NCBI GenBank assembly: GCA_913031385.1
Contig: CAJWCT010000005.1
Location: 1-37,769, forward strand
DNA length: 37,769 nucleotides
Source: an uncultured Flavobacteriales bacterium
GTDB taxonomy: Bacteria; Bacteroidota; Bacteroidia; Flavobacteriales; Flavobacteriaceae
Reading direction: 5' to 3'
Positions 24,305-33,947 of this stretch are shown in pieces. Numbering within the stretch: the first letter of the stretch is position 1; the number at the start of each line of letters is the position of its first letter. The notes below the pieces were generated by a model. The model had not been told where the DNA came from, did not search any database, and saw only the letters and a list, made by a program, of their open reading frames with translations. Position numbers and translations under genes: made by a program.

Positions 24305-27300
24305 ATGAGATATTTTCTGCTTTTTTTATTTATTGCAATCTCTTCTATTGGTTTTTCACAATCCAAAGAAATAAATATAAATTGGGATGGTTATAGAGTT
24401 TTTTCAACATCTTCTGCTCAGTTTGAAATACCTTATTTTAATAATCACAATTTTAATTTTACACCTACTAAGGGTATATCATTATCTGCCCAGTGGAATG
24501 AAACTATCGAAATTGATCAGAATTCAATTGTTATAGAGAACGTTACTTTATCTGATATAACGACAGAAAATTTAAAACAGTTAGATAGAAATATAATTCC
24601 TAAGGAGGTGACTTATGATATTAGAACTTCAATTTCGAGAGGAAAAATTTATCTTTTTCTAGAATTATTTCCAATAATTAATCAAAATGGAAATTTTAAA
24701 AAAGTAAATTCTTTTAGATTTTCTTATAAAAAGGGTATAAGTAACAAGTTAAAAAGACAAAGAATTCAAAATTCTGTTCTGAATACTGGTGAGTGGTATA
24801 GGTTCTATGTAGATAAATCAGGAATTTTTAGGTTGAATAGAAGTTTTCTAAGCCAATTAGGAATAAATACAAACAATGTAGATCCTCGAGACATTAAAAT
24901 ATTTGGTAATGGGGGTAATATGTTACCATTAAGCAATTCAGTGGAATATCCAATAGATCCAATTGAGAATGCAATAAAAGTACATGGTGAAGACGATGGT
25001 GTTTTTAATAATAGTGATTATATTTTATTTTATGCCCAGGGACCTAATGCATACAATTCTGATAGTAATACAAATTTGAATTTATACTCAGATAAAACAG
25101 CATATTTTATAAACATTTCTTCATCTCCTGGAAAGAGAATTATTGAAAATGTGCAACCCGTAAATACTGCTAACACTATAGTAGACTCATATACAGCATA
25201 TAAATATCATGAATTAGATGAATATAATATTGGAAAAATTGGAAGAAGGTGGTTTGGAGATAGATTTGATTTTGAATCAAATCAAACATTTGAATTTATC
25301 TTTCCCAATCTAAGAACATCCGAACCAATAAATCTTAGAGTATATACTGCTGCAGTTTCTGAAATTTCTACTTCTATGTCAGTTGAGATAAATAATCAAG
25401 AAGTCTCTAATTTAAATTATTCATCAATTAATGATCCTATTCTTGTCTCAGGCGACTATTATACGGGAGAAATAATGGTTTCAAATTCTAATATATCTGT
25501 CAACTTAAACTATAATAATAATGGAAATCCAAGTTCTGTTGCATATTTAGACTATATATCCTTAGAAGGTACTTGCGATCTTAATTATAATGGAGATCAA
25601 TTTATTTTTTACAACAAAAATGTAGTTGACCTCTCAGGTATTGCACAATACAATATTACAAACGCAAATTCTATTTCTAATATTTGGGAAATTACAGATT
25701 TAAACAATGTGTCTGAAATATTCATTGATGGTAGTGAGAGTACAGTTAGTTTTAAGGCATTATTAGGTGAAGAAAAAAGATATATTGCTTTTAATCAGGA
25801 ATCGTTTTATGAACCTACAATAGAAGGAGAAACAAATGTTGAAAATCAGGATTTAAAATTTGACGTTTTTTTAGATGATCAAAATCAATTTCAGGATTTA
25901 GACTATTTAATTATTTGTAGGTCAGATATGTTATATGAAGCTGAACGTCTTGCACAGATAAATAGGGACTTTAATAACCTAAATGTAAAGGTAGTAACAT
26001 TAGAAAAAATATATAATGAATTTAGTTCTGGAAACCAGGATATTGCAGCCATAAGAAATTTTGTAAAATATATTTATTTTAATGCAAGTGATGAAGTTCA
26101 ACGAATTAAGTATTTATGTCTTTTTGGTGATGCTTCCTTTGATTATAAAGACAGGATTTCTCAAAATACAAATATAGTCCCATCATGGCATTCACTAAAT
26201 AGTTATAGCTTGGCAAGTGCATATGTTTCAGATGATTTTTTTGGTATGATGGACGATAATGAGGGAATGATGGAAAATTCAGATAAGTTAGACATAGCAG
26301 TAGGAAGAATTTTAGCAGACTCTCCTCAAAGGGCTACTGACTTGGTTGATAAAATAAGTGATTATTACAATGCAAACTCATATGGAGATTGGAGAAATAA
26401 ATTAATTGTTATCTCTGATGATGTAGATGAACCATGGGAAAGTATAATTCAAGGAACTTCAAATAGTCTAGCAGATTTAATTTCTGATAACAAACCTTTT
26501 TTTAATGTTAAAAAAATATTATCAGATGCATATGTGCAAGAATCAAGTTCTGGAGGAGAGAGATATCCAGAGGTTAACAAGGCAATTATAGATGGTATAG
26601 AATTGGGAGCATTGGCAGTTAATTATTTTGGTCATGGAGGTGAAGATGGAATTGCAAGAGAAAGAATATTTGATAAAATAGATGCAACTGAGTTATCGAA
26701 TGAAAATAAATTAAATTGTTTTGTTTCGGTAACATGTGAGTTTACAAAATTTGACAACCCTGGAAGAAATACAGCTGGTGAGTTCCTGTACTGGAATAAA
26801 AATGGAGGAGCAATAGCTCTTATAACAACTACAAGGCAAATATTTGTTAGTGTTGGAGTTAATTTTAATCTAACCCTAGAGAATTACCTATTTTCGTTGA
26901 ATTCTGACAACTATCATACGATGGCTGAGGCATTAAGATTAACAAAAAATGATCCATCAATTTCTGGTTCTGATCAAAGAAGATTGGTATTTTTTATAGG
27001 AGATCCTGCAATGAAATTGGCAATACCTAAGCCGAATATTAGAATAACTGAAATTAATGATATTCTAATTAATGAATTTACGGAACCATTACAAGGATTG
27101 AGTTCTGTAAAAATTGAAGGCCAGATTGATGATGAATTTGGCAATAAAATTGATGACTACCAGGGAGAATTAGTTACTACGGTATTTGATAAGAATATTG
27201 AGAGATCTACTCTTGGAAATGATGGTACATCTCAGAATGACTCTCCAATAATATTGGATTTTACTACATTAGGTGAAGTACTGTTTAGAGGAAGATCATC

Positions 27301-28135
27301 TATTGAAAATGGAGATTTTAGTGTCAATTTCATAGTCCCAAGAGATGTTGTAATGGAAGTTGGTAATGGAAAAATTAGTTTTTATTCAAAAAGTAATTCG
27401 AGTTTAATGGACCAAAATGGATCTAATTTGGATATTTTAATAGGAGGAATTAATGAAAATGCAGCTGAAGATAATATTGGTCCTGAAATTGAATTATTTA
27501 TGAATGATGAGGCTTTTATTAGTGGAGGAATAACTAATGAAAACCCCCATCTTTTGGTCAAATTATTTGATGAAAATGGCATTAATACTTCCAGTGGTAT
27601 AGGTCATGATATTGTAGCAGTTTTAGATGATGATGTTGCAAATTCATTTAGATTGAATGATTATTATGAGGCAAATTTAGATGATTATCAAAACGGAACG
27701 ATAAATTATCCATTGAGAGATATTTCTCCTGGCTTGCATACCTTAAGTTTAAAGGCTTGGGATGTGTATAATAATTCATCAACTTCTGAAATACAGTTTG
27801 TAGTCCATGATCAAGACCAGGAATTAGTCATTTCTAATGTTTTAAATTACCCTAATCCCTTTATTAATTTTACTGAATTTTGGTTTAATCACAATAGTTC
27901 TAGTGATTTAAGCGTTAGTATACAGATATTTACTATTTCAGGAAAACTTGTAAAAACAATTAATGGATATGCAAACACCTCAAATAGTTCTTCTTTATCT
28001 AGGGATTTATCCTGGGATGCAAGAGATGATTTTGGCGATAAAGTTGCAAAAGGTGTTTATATATATAGGTTGACTGTTAGATCTGATCAAATTGGCAAAC
28101 AGACTTCAAAAACTGAAAAACTTGTAATACTGTAA
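24305..28135 (+). CDS. porU: Type IX secretion system sortase PorU
   Basis: PorU is the gingipain-type (C25) cysteine protease at the cell surface that cuts C-terminal sorting domains from type IX cargo and attaches them to the surface. I take ATG at 24305, giving signal MRYFLLFLFIAISSIGFSQ; the track's TTG start at 24278 adds nine residues before it. The protease domain runs from about residue 530 to 900, with catalytic His777 in YFGHGGEDG and Cys811 in SVTCEFTKFDNP. The last ~90 residues form a T9SS C-terminal-like domain (LNYPNPFINFTEFWF to GVYIYRLTV). Length near 1280 aa is normal. porV follows directly. Confidence 0.95.
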   Translation: MRYFLLFLFIAISSIGFSQSKEININWDGYRVFSTSSAQFEIPYFNNHNFNFTPTKGISLSAQWNETIEIDQNSIVIENVTLSDITTENLKQLDRNIIPKEVTYDIRTSISRGKIYLFLELFPIINQNGNFKKVNSFRFSYKKGISNKLKRQRIQNSVLNTGEWYRFYVDKSGIFRLNRSFLSQLGINTNNVDPRDIKIFGNGGNMLPLSNSVEYPIDPIENAIKVHGEDDGVFNNSDYILFYAQGPNAYNSDSNTNLNLYSDKTAYFINISSSPGKRIIENVQPVNTANTIVDSYTAYKYHELDEYNIGKIGRRWFGDRFDFESNQTFEFIFPNLRTSEPINLRVYTAAVSEISTSMSVEINNQEVSNLNYSSINDPILVSGDYYTGEIMVSNSNISVNLNYNNNGNPSSVAYLDYISLEGTCDLNYNGDQFIFYNKNVVDLSGIAQYNITNANSISNIWEITDLNNVSEIFIDGSESTVSFKALLGEEKRYIAFNQESFYEPTIEGETNVENQDLKFDVFLDDQNQFQDLDYLIICRSDMLYEAERLAQINRDFNNLNVKVVTLEKIYNEFSSGNQDIAAIRNFVKYIYFNASDEVQRIKYLCLFGDASFDYKDRISQNTNIVPSWHSLNSYSLASAYVSDDFFGMMDDNEGMMENSDKLDIAVGRILADSPQRATDLVDKISDYYNANSYGDWRNKLIVISDDVDEPWESIIQGTSNSLADLISDNKPFFNVKKILSDAYVQESSSGGERYPEVNKAIIDGIELGALAVNYFGHGGEDGIARERIFDKIDATELSNENKLNCFVSVTCEFTKFDNPGRNTAGEFLYWNKNGGAIALITTTRQIFVSVGVNFNLTLENYLFSLNSDNYHTMAEALRLTKNDPSISGSDQRRLVFFIGDPAMKLAIPKPNIRITEINDILINEFTEPLQGLSSVKIEGQIDDEFGNKIDDYQGELVTTVFDKNIERSTLGNDGTSQNDSPIILDFTTLGEVLFRGRSSIENGDFSVNFIVPRDVVMEVGNGKISFYSKSNSSLMDQNGSNLDILIGGINENAAEDNIGPEIELFMNDEAFISGGITNENPHLLVKLFDENGINTSSGIGHDIVAVLDDDVANSFRLNDYYEANLDDYQNGTINYPLRDISPGLHTLSLKAWDVYNNSSTSEIQFVVHDQDQELVISNVLNYPNPFINFTEFWFNHNSSSDLSVSIQIFTISGKLVKTINGYANTSNSSSLSRDLSWDARDDFGDKVAKGVYIYRLTVRSDQIGKQTSKTEKLVIL

Positions 28136-28169
28136 TATTAAATTATATTTGTTGGCTCAAAACAAAACT

Positions 28170-29408
28170 ATGAAAAACCTTATTTATTCTGTTTTATTAT
28201 CGTTAATCACATTAAATTTAAATGCTCAAACTCTTACTGAAGTAACTCCTAATCCAAATGATAGTAGGGTTATCACAACGGGGGTCCCATTTCTTTTAAT
28301 TGCATCTGACGCTAGAGCAGCAAGTATGGGTGATATGGGTGTTGCAACATCTGCAGATGTATTTTCTCAACACTGGAATCCATCGAAATATGTTTTTTCT
28401 GAAAGTAAATCTGGTTTTGGTTTAAGCTATACTCCTTATTTGAGCAAATTGGTTAACGACATTTCGCTTGGCAACATAACCTACTACAATAGACTGAATG
28501 AAAGAAGTGCTTTTGCAGTTAGTTTTAAATATTTCTCACTAGGAGAAATAGAAATTATCCAAGATGAATTTTCAGAAGCATTAATTGAAAAACCAAATGA
28601 AATGACAATGGATGTTTCCTATTCATTAAGGCTAGCTGATAAATTTTCTATGGGTGTTTCAGCTAGATATTTAAGATCTGATTTAAAAATACAGGCAGTT
28701 GATGATACAGCACAAGCAGCAAGTTCATATGCTGTAGATATTTCTGGTTACTATCAAGGTGAGGAACAATCCTATGGCGGTATTGATGGTAGATTCAGAG
28801 GAGGTTTTATACTTCAAAATCTAGGTCCAAAAATTAAATATGACGAGTCAGGGAGAGAGACCTTTCTTCCTACAAATTTTAAGTTAGGAGGGGGATTTGA
28901 TTTTATTTTAGATCAATACAATAAAGTTTCAGTCACTGCCGAAGTTAGCAAATTACTTGTTCCTACACCACCACTATTAGGGACTTATACTGAGTTCAAT
29001 GATAATAATGATAATGGGATTTTTGATGAAGGTGATGAGCAAGTTGGCGAATCTTATGTTGAAATAATTGATGGGATGTCTACTGATGTAGATTTTCTTT
29101 CAGGAGTTTTTCAGTCATTTTCTGATGCACCAGGAGGGTTTAGTGAAGAATTGAAAGAATTTACTTGGGCTCTAGGAGCAGAATACTTATATGAAGACTC
29201 TTTTGCAATAAGAGCTGGATTTTTTAATGAAAGTGAAGAAAAAGGTGCAAGAAAATTTCTTGCCTTAGGGGCAGGTTTTAAATTTTCAGGAACAAAAATA
29301 GATCTTTCTTATCTTTTCTCAGCATCAAAAGTGCCTAGTCCATTAGAGAATACTTTAAGATTTTCATTAACATTTAATTTTGGCAGTAATGAATATACGG
29401 AGTATTAA
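28170..29408 (+). CDS. porV: Type IX secretion outer membrane protein PorV (LptO)
   Basis: PorV is a FadL-like outer membrane beta-barrel that shuttles type IX cargo from the translocon to PorU. The ATG at 28170 gives a clean signal peptide (MKNLIYSVLLSLITLNLNAQ); the track start at 28149 is a TTG seven codons earlier. Family marks are GVPFLLIASDARAASMGDMGVATSADVFSQHWNPSK near the N-terminus and a C-terminal barrel strand ending FSLTFNFG. An acidic loop EFNDNNDNGIFDEGDEQ, near residues 275-291, resembles a calcium-binding loop. It lies 34 nt after porU, its functional partner. Confidence 0.95.
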   Translation: MKNLIYSVLLSLITLNLNAQTLTEVTPNPNDSRVITTGVPFLLIASDARAASMGDMGVATSADVFSQHWNPSKYVFSESKSGFGLSYTPYLSKLVNDISLGNITYYNRLNERSAFAVSFKYFSLGEIEIIQDEFSEALIEKPNEMTMDVSYSLRLADKFSMGVSARYLRSDLKIQAVDDTAQAASSYAVDISGYYQGEEQSYGGIDGRFRGGFILQNLGPKIKYDESGRETFLPTNFKLGGGFDFILDQYNKVSVTAEVSKLLVPTPPLLGTYTEFNDNNDNGIFDEGDEQVGESYVEIIDGMSTDVDFLSGVFQSFSDAPGGFSEELKEFTWALGAEYLYEDSFAIRAGFFNESEEKGARKFLALGAGFKFSGTKIDLSYLFSASKVPSPLENTLRFSLTFNFGSNEYTEY

Positions 29409-29416
29409 AATTAATT

Positions 29417-29899
29417 ATGAAAGAAATTAAGATCCATTCTAATTTTAAAGTTTTCGATTCAATTGATGAGCTTCCTGATCAAATTAAAGTTTTATTTAAT
29501 AAGGCTAAATTAATAAGAGAATCTGCATACTCTGAATATTCAAAATTTAGTGTGGGCGCTGCAGTTTTGTTGGAGAATGGAGAAATTTTATGTGGCTCTA
29601 ATCAAGAAAACGCGTCTTATCCATCTGGATTGTGTGCTGAAAGAACAGCTTTATTCTATGCGAATTCTAAATATCCAAAGATTAAAATCAAAGAAATAGC
29701 TGTTATAGCTGGATCAATTAATAAAATTAATGAAAATCCCGTTGCTCCATGTGGTTCGTGTCGACAAGTAATTTCTGAATTTCAAACTAAGCAAAACTCT
29801 GATATTGGATTGTATTTTATGGGTGAAAAAGGTAAAATAATATACACAGATTCCATAAATAATCTTCTTCCATTTAAATTTGACAAGTCTTTTTTATAA
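29417..29899 (+). CDS. cdd: Cytidine deaminase
   Basis: This zinc enzyme deaminates cytidine and deoxycytidine to uridine forms in pyrimidine salvage. Motifs are SVGAAVLLENGEI, the zinc/catalytic CAERTALF with Cys73 and Glu75, and PCGSCRQV with zinc ligands Cys112 and Cys115. At 160 aa it fits the homotetrameric class, with a typical flavobacterial N-terminal extension (FKVFDSIDELP). It starts 8 nt after porV; the porU-porV-cdd-pdhA order is common in flavobacteria. Confidence 0.96.
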   Translation: MKEIKIHSNFKVFDSIDELPDQIKVLFNKAKLIRESAYSEYSKFSVGAAVLLENGEILCGSNQENASYPSGLCAERTALFYANSKYPKIKIKEIAVIAGSINKINENPVAPCGSCRQVISEFQTKQNSDIGLYFMGEKGKIIYTDSINNLLPFKFDKSFL

Positions 29900-29968
29900 A
29901 AATTATAAAATTAACTTTTTACAATAGAAATCATTGTCTTATTTTTATGTATCATTCTTACTAATTAA

Positions 29969-30967
29969 ATGAGGAAAATAACAAAGGAAACATATTTATC
30001 TTGGTATGAGGACATGTTCTTCTGGAGAAAATTTGAGGATAAGCTTGCAGCTGTATATATTCAGCAAAAGGTTAGAGGTTTTTTACATCTATATAATGGG
30101 CAAGAAGCTGTATTAGCAGGATCCTTGCATGCAATGGATCTTAGTAAAGATAAAATGATAACTGCTTATAGAAATCATGTTCAACCCATAGGCATGGGAG
30201 TTGATCCAAAAAGGGTAATGGCAGAATTATATGGAAAAGTAACTGGAACTTCTATGGGTTTAGGAGGATCAATGCATATTTTTTCAAAAGAAAATCGTTT
30301 TTATGGTGGACACGGAATTGTAGGAGGTCATATTCCATTGGGAGCAGGTATAGCTTTTGGAGATAAGTACCATGGAAGAGATGTGGTGACACTATGCTAT
30401 TTTGGAGATGGGGCTGCAAGACAAGGTTCTTTACACGAAACTTTTAATTTATCCATGCTATGGAAATTACCAGTGGTGTTTATATGTGAAAACAATGGTT
30501 ATGCTATGGGGACTTCTGTAGAAAGAACTTCTAACAATCCAGATTTATGGAAGCTAGGTTTAGGGTATGAAATGCCTGCAGAACCCGTTGATGGTATGGA
30601 TCCAGCTAAAGTTGCTAGAGCAGTTAGTCAAGCAATAGTACGCGCTAGAAAGGGAGATGGTCCAACTTTCTTAGAAATGAAAACATATAGATATAGAGGT
30701 CATTCAATGAGTGATGCTCAACATTATAGAACTAAAGATGAAGTTGAAGAATATAGAAAAATTGATCCTATTTTACAGGTTAAGAAAATACTACTAGAGA
30801 AAAAGTACGCTTCTAAAAATGAGATTGAAAAGATTGATAGCAGGGTGAAAGAGAAAATTAAGGAGTGCGAAAAGTTTGCTGAAGAGTCACCATACCCTGA
30901 AAAAAATGTTCTTTATGATGCAGTGTATGAACAAAAAAATTATCCATTTTTAAAACACAAACTCTAA
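29969..30967 (+). CDS. pdhA: Pyruvate dehydrogenase E1 component, alpha subunit
   Basis: This subunit of the thiamine-diphosphate enzyme decarboxylates pyruvate in the pyruvate dehydrogenase complex. Visible marks are YIQQKVRGFLHLYNGQEA, SMGLGGSMHIF, the ThDP-binding segment GDGAARQGSLHE ending ICENNGYAM (residues ~146-178), and the phosphorylation-loop-like YRYRGHSMSDAQHYRTK. Length 332 aa is normal. It is 3 nt from pdhC. The E1 beta subunit is not in this window and is presumably encoded elsewhere, as in other flavobacteria. Confidence 0.96.
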   Translation: MRKITKETYLSWYEDMFFWRKFEDKLAAVYIQQKVRGFLHLYNGQEAVLAGSLHAMDLSKDKMITAYRNHVQPIGMGVDPKRVMAELYGKVTGTSMGLGGSMHIFSKENRFYGGHGIVGGHIPLGAGIAFGDKYHGRDVVTLCYFGDGAARQGSLHETFNLSMLWKLPVVFICENNGYAMGTSVERTSNNPDLWKLGLGYEMPAEPVDGMDPAKVARAVSQAIVRARKGDGPTFLEMKTYRYRGHSMSDAQHYRTKDEVEEYRKIDPILQVKKILLEKKYASKNEIEKIDSRVKEKIKECEKFAEESPYPEKNVLYDAVYEQKNYPFLKHKL

Positions 30968-30970
30968 GCT

Positions 30971-32215
30971 ATGGCTGAATTAATTAAAATGCCGAGATTA
31001 AGTGATACCATGGAAGAGGGTACTGTCGCTAGTTGGTTTAAAAAAGTAGGAGACAAGGTAAGTGAAGGTGATATTTTAGCTGAGATAGAAACTGATAAAG
31101 CTACAATGGAGTTTGAATCCTTTTATGATGGAACACTATTATATATTGGGGTTAAAGAAGGGGAGAGTACTAAGGTTGATGAACCCTTAGCAATAATTGG
31201 TGAGGCTAATGAAGACTATAAATCCCTTTTGGATGATGCTAAGAAGTCTGATGAAGTAATTGAGGAAAAGATTGAAATAAAAGAAGAAGATAAAGAGATT
31301 GAAGTTGTTAAAGAAGAACTTGAAATTGAAAATGTTCCCGAACCAATTAGTAAAACTACATCATCTACAAAAAGAATATTTATTTCACCATTGGCTAGAA
31401 AATTAGCTAAGGAGCGCGGAATTAGTATTAGTGAAATAAAAGGCACGGGAGAGAATGGAAGAATTATAAAATCTGATGTAGAAAATTATACTTCATCTTC
31501 AAAAGATGCCAAATCTAAGACATTTGTTGGTATTGAAGATTTTCAAGAAATACCTCATTCTCAGATGAGAAAAACTATTGCTAAAAGACTTTCAGAATCT
31601 AAATTTAATGCTCCGCATTACTACCTAACGGTTGAATATGATATGTCAAATGCAATCATTATAAGAGAACAATATAATTCAATTCCTGATATTAAAATTT
31701 CATATAATGATATTATAATTAAAGCATGTTCATTGGCATTGGCCAGTAATCCAAAATTGAATTCACAATGGTTTGATGATAAGATTAGATACAATAATCA
31801 TATTCATATTGGTGTTGCCGTAGGAGTAGATGAAGGACTCATTGTGCCTGTTTTAAAGTTTGTTGATCAGATGAGTATCGTAGATATTAATTCAAAAGTT
31901 AAGGATCTTGCAGGCAGAGCAAGAAATAAAAAACTAACTCCGGAAGAAATGCAGGGAAGTACATTTACAATATCTAATTTAGGAATGTTTGATATAGAAA
32001 GCTTTACATCAATTATTAATCCACCTAATTCAGTTATACTTTCAGTTGGTTCAATTGTTCAAAAGCCAATTGTTAAGAATGGAAATATTGAAGTTGGAAA
32101 TACAATGAAAGTTACACTAGCATGTGATCATAGAGTAGTTGATGGGCTAACTGGATCAAAATTCTTACAAACATTGAGAGAGTTTATTGAAAATCCTATA
32201 ACAATGATAATTTAA
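30971..32215 (+). CDS. pdhC: Pyruvate dehydrogenase E2, dihydrolipoamide acetyltransferase
   Basis: This is the E2 core of the pyruvate dehydrogenase complex. It has one N-terminal lipoyl domain with lipoylated Lys43 in EIETDKATMEFES, then an acidic Glu/Lys/Ile-rich linker (~90-130). A subunit-binding domain follows (ISPLARKLAKERGISISEIKG, ~135-170), and then a catalytic domain (IPHSQMRKTIAKRLSESK to the C-terminus) with the CoA acetyltransferase motif CDHRVVDG. At 414 aa it is shorter than many flavobacterial E2s, which carry two lipoyl domains. It starts 3 nt after pdhA. Confidence 0.95.
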   Translation: MAELIKMPRLSDTMEEGTVASWFKKVGDKVSEGDILAEIETDKATMEFESFYDGTLLYIGVKEGESTKVDEPLAIIGEANEDYKSLLDDAKKSDEVIEEKIEIKEEDKEIEVVKEELEIENVPEPISKTTSSTKRIFISPLARKLAKERGISISEIKGTGENGRIIKSDVENYTSSSKDAKSKTFVGIEDFQEIPHSQMRKTIAKRLSESKFNAPHYYLTVEYDMSNAIIIREQYNSIPDIKISYNDIIIKACSLALASNPKLNSQWFDDKIRYNNHIHIGVAVGVDEGLIVPVLKFVDQMSIVDINSKVKDLAGRARNKKLTPEEMQGSTFTISNLGMFDIESFTSIINPPNSVILSVGSIVQKPIVKNGNIEVGNTMKVTLACDHRVVDGLTGSKFLQTLREFIENPITMII

Positions 32216-32244
32216 TTTATTCTTTTCTTATTTAAATAAATTTT

Positions 32245-32934
32245 ATGGCTAAGAACATAATTATTACTGGGACCAGTAGCGGTATAGGTTATGAGTTGGT
32301 TAAAATTTTTTCCACCAAAGGACATAATGTAATTGCTCTTTCCAGAAATATTTTACCTACTAATGACTTAAGATTGTCAAATGTATACTCTATAAGTTTT
32401 GATATTAATAATAATTCTGATCACAAAGTGCTCATAGAATATATATCGAAAAATTGGAAACACGTAGATGTTTTAATTAATAATGCTGGAGTTTTAATTA
32501 ACAAACCTTTTTCTGAAACAACTACTGAAGATTTTAATAAAGTGTATTCTACTAATGTTTTTGGGGTAGCAGCAATTATTAATAATATACTTCCATTTGC
32601 AAAAAAAGGTAGTCATGTAATAAATATTAGTTCAGTTGGCGGTGTACAGGGAAGTGCTAAATTTTCTGGTCTTTCAGCTTATAGTTCTAGTAAGGGGGCA
32701 TTGATAACTTTAACAGAACTGCTTGCAGAAGAATATAAAAATTCAGGAATATTTTTTAATGTACTTGCACTTGGAGCAGTTCAAACAAAAATGTTAGAAA
32801 AAGCATTTCCTGGATATAAGGCTCCCTGTAGTGCTGGTGAAATGGCTAAATATATATATAATTTTTCTCTTAAAACCAATAGCCTTTCTAATGGAGGTGT
32901 TATTTTAGTTTCTGATATAACTCCTAAAAGATGA
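32245..32934 (+). CDS. Short-chain dehydrogenase/reductase
   Basis: A 229-aa classical SDR oxidoreductase. The NAD(P)-binding motif TGTSSGIG is at residues 8-15, NNAG is in VLINNAGVLINKP, the catalytic Ser is in INISSVGG, and Tyr146/Lys150 are in YSSSKGA. FNVLALGAVQTKM is the usual post-catalytic segment. The substrate cannot be deduced. Its stop overlaps the start of the SprT-like gene by 4 nt. Confidence 0.93.
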   Translation: MAKNIIITGTSSGIGYELVKIFSTKGHNVIALSRNILPTNDLRLSNVYSISFDINNNSDHKVLIEYISKNWKHVDVLINNAGVLINKPFSETTTEDFNKVYSTNVFGVAAIINNILPFAKKGSHVINISSVGGVQGSAKFSGLSAYSSSKGALITLTELLAEEYKNSGIFFNVLALGAVQTKMLEKAFPGYKAPCSAGEMAKYIYNFSLKTNSLSNGGVILVSDITPKR

Positions 32935-33524
32935 ATAGCTCTATTCTAAAATACATACCGTTGAACTCTAGAGATTATCTTAATAAGATTTTAAGTGAAA
33001 ATAAAATTAGCTTACTTATTAAGAAAGAAAGAAGAACAAAACATGGAGATTTTAGGGTACTAAAAAATGGAGAATGTCAAATTACAATAAATTCTAATTT
33101 GAATTCATATAGATTTTTAATAACATTAATTCATGAAATTGCGCATTATAAGGTATATAAAATTTATGATAAAAAAGTAAAACCTCATGGTCAGGAATGG
33201 AAGCAAATATTTAAATATATGATGTTCCCATTATTGAATCCTAAAATTTTCCCAAGTGATTTGATTTCATACGTCTCTAACTACATTAAAAACCCTAAAG
33301 CTTCTACTGATACAGATTTTAACTTGTCTTTAGCTTTAAGATCTTATGATTTTAATAAAGAAAAAAAGTATATTTTTGAAATAAATAATGGAAGTAAGTT
33401 TAAGATATACAATGGAAGGGCGTTTATTCTTGAGGAAAAATTAAGAAAAAGGTATAAATGCAAGGAAATAGTATCAGGAAGGACATATCTATTTAATCCA
33501 AATGCAGAAATTGAATTAGTATAA
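32931..33524 (+). CDS. SprT-like zinc metalloprotease-fold protein
   Basis: A 197-aa SprT-like protein. The zinc motif LIHEIAHYK supplies His68, Glu69 and His72, and a third ligand is in KPHGQEWK (His86). The C-terminal beta region ends YKCKEIVSGRTYLFNP, but the paired Cys of a zinc ribbon seen in other SprT proteins are missing. SprT-family members act on DNA-bound proteins in eukaryotes (Spartan); the bacterial role is unclear. It is translationally coupled to the SDR and 2 nt from the nucleotidyltransferase. Confidence 0.88.
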   Translation: MNSSILKYIPLNSRDYLNKILSENKISLLIKKERRTKHGDFRVLKNGECQITINSNLNSYRFLITLIHEIAHYKVYKIYDKKVKPHGQEWKQIFKYMMFPLLNPKIFPSDLISYVSNYIKNPKASTDTDFNLSLALRSYDFNKEKKYIFEINNGSKFKIYNGRAFILEEKLRKRYKCKEIVSGRTYLFNPNAEIELV

Positions 33525-33526
33525 AT

Positions 33527-33946
33527 ATGAGTAAAAAAATAACTAGTGTAGCGGTAAGTGGCTATTTTGACCCTATTCATGTTGGGCATCTTGAATATTT
33601 AGAACTTGCAAAAAAACTTGGCAATAAATTAATTGTTATAGTTAACAATAATCATCAGTGTGCTTTGAAAAAGGGCAAACCATTCATGGATGAATTAGAT
33701 AGGGTTAGAATTGTTAAATCTCTTGGAATGGTTGATGATGTATTTCTTTCAATTGATAATGATAAATCAGTTTGTAAATCTTTGGAAGAATTAAAACCTG
33801 ATATTTTTGCAAATGGTGGAGATAGAGCTACTTCAGAAGTCCCAGAATCAGCAGTATGTAGAAAATATAATATTAAAATGGTTGATGGTTTAGGGGATAA
33901 AATTAGGAGTTCTTCATCTTTAACGGGCCTGGAAGAAATAGAATAG
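33527..33946 (+). CDS. Cytidylyltransferase-family nucleotidyltransferase
   Basis: A 139-aa single-domain nucleotidyltransferase of the HxGH superfamily: VSGYFDPIHVGHLEYLELAK carries the nucleotide-binding motif, DELDRVRIVKSL is the central part, and KIRSSSSL the second nucleotide-binding segment. It resembles glycerol-3-phosphate cytidylyltransferase/RfaE-C-type enzymes in length, but the acceptor substrate cannot be named. It is the last gene of the plus-strand run and converges on mlaF with 1 nt between the stop codons. Confidence 0.88.
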   Translation: MSKKITSVAVSGYFDPIHVGHLEYLELAKKLGNKLIVIVNNNHQCALKKGKPFMDELDRVRIVKSLGMVDDVFLSIDNDKSVCKSLEELKPDIFANGGDRATSEVPESAVCRKYNIKMVDGLGDKIRSSSSLTGLEEIE

Positions 33947-33947
33947 T

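Noticed and set aside
33520-33530. Zinc ribbon at the C-terminus of the SprT-like protein
   Set aside because: Only one Cys is present in the terminal region, so no metal-binding ribbon can be supported.
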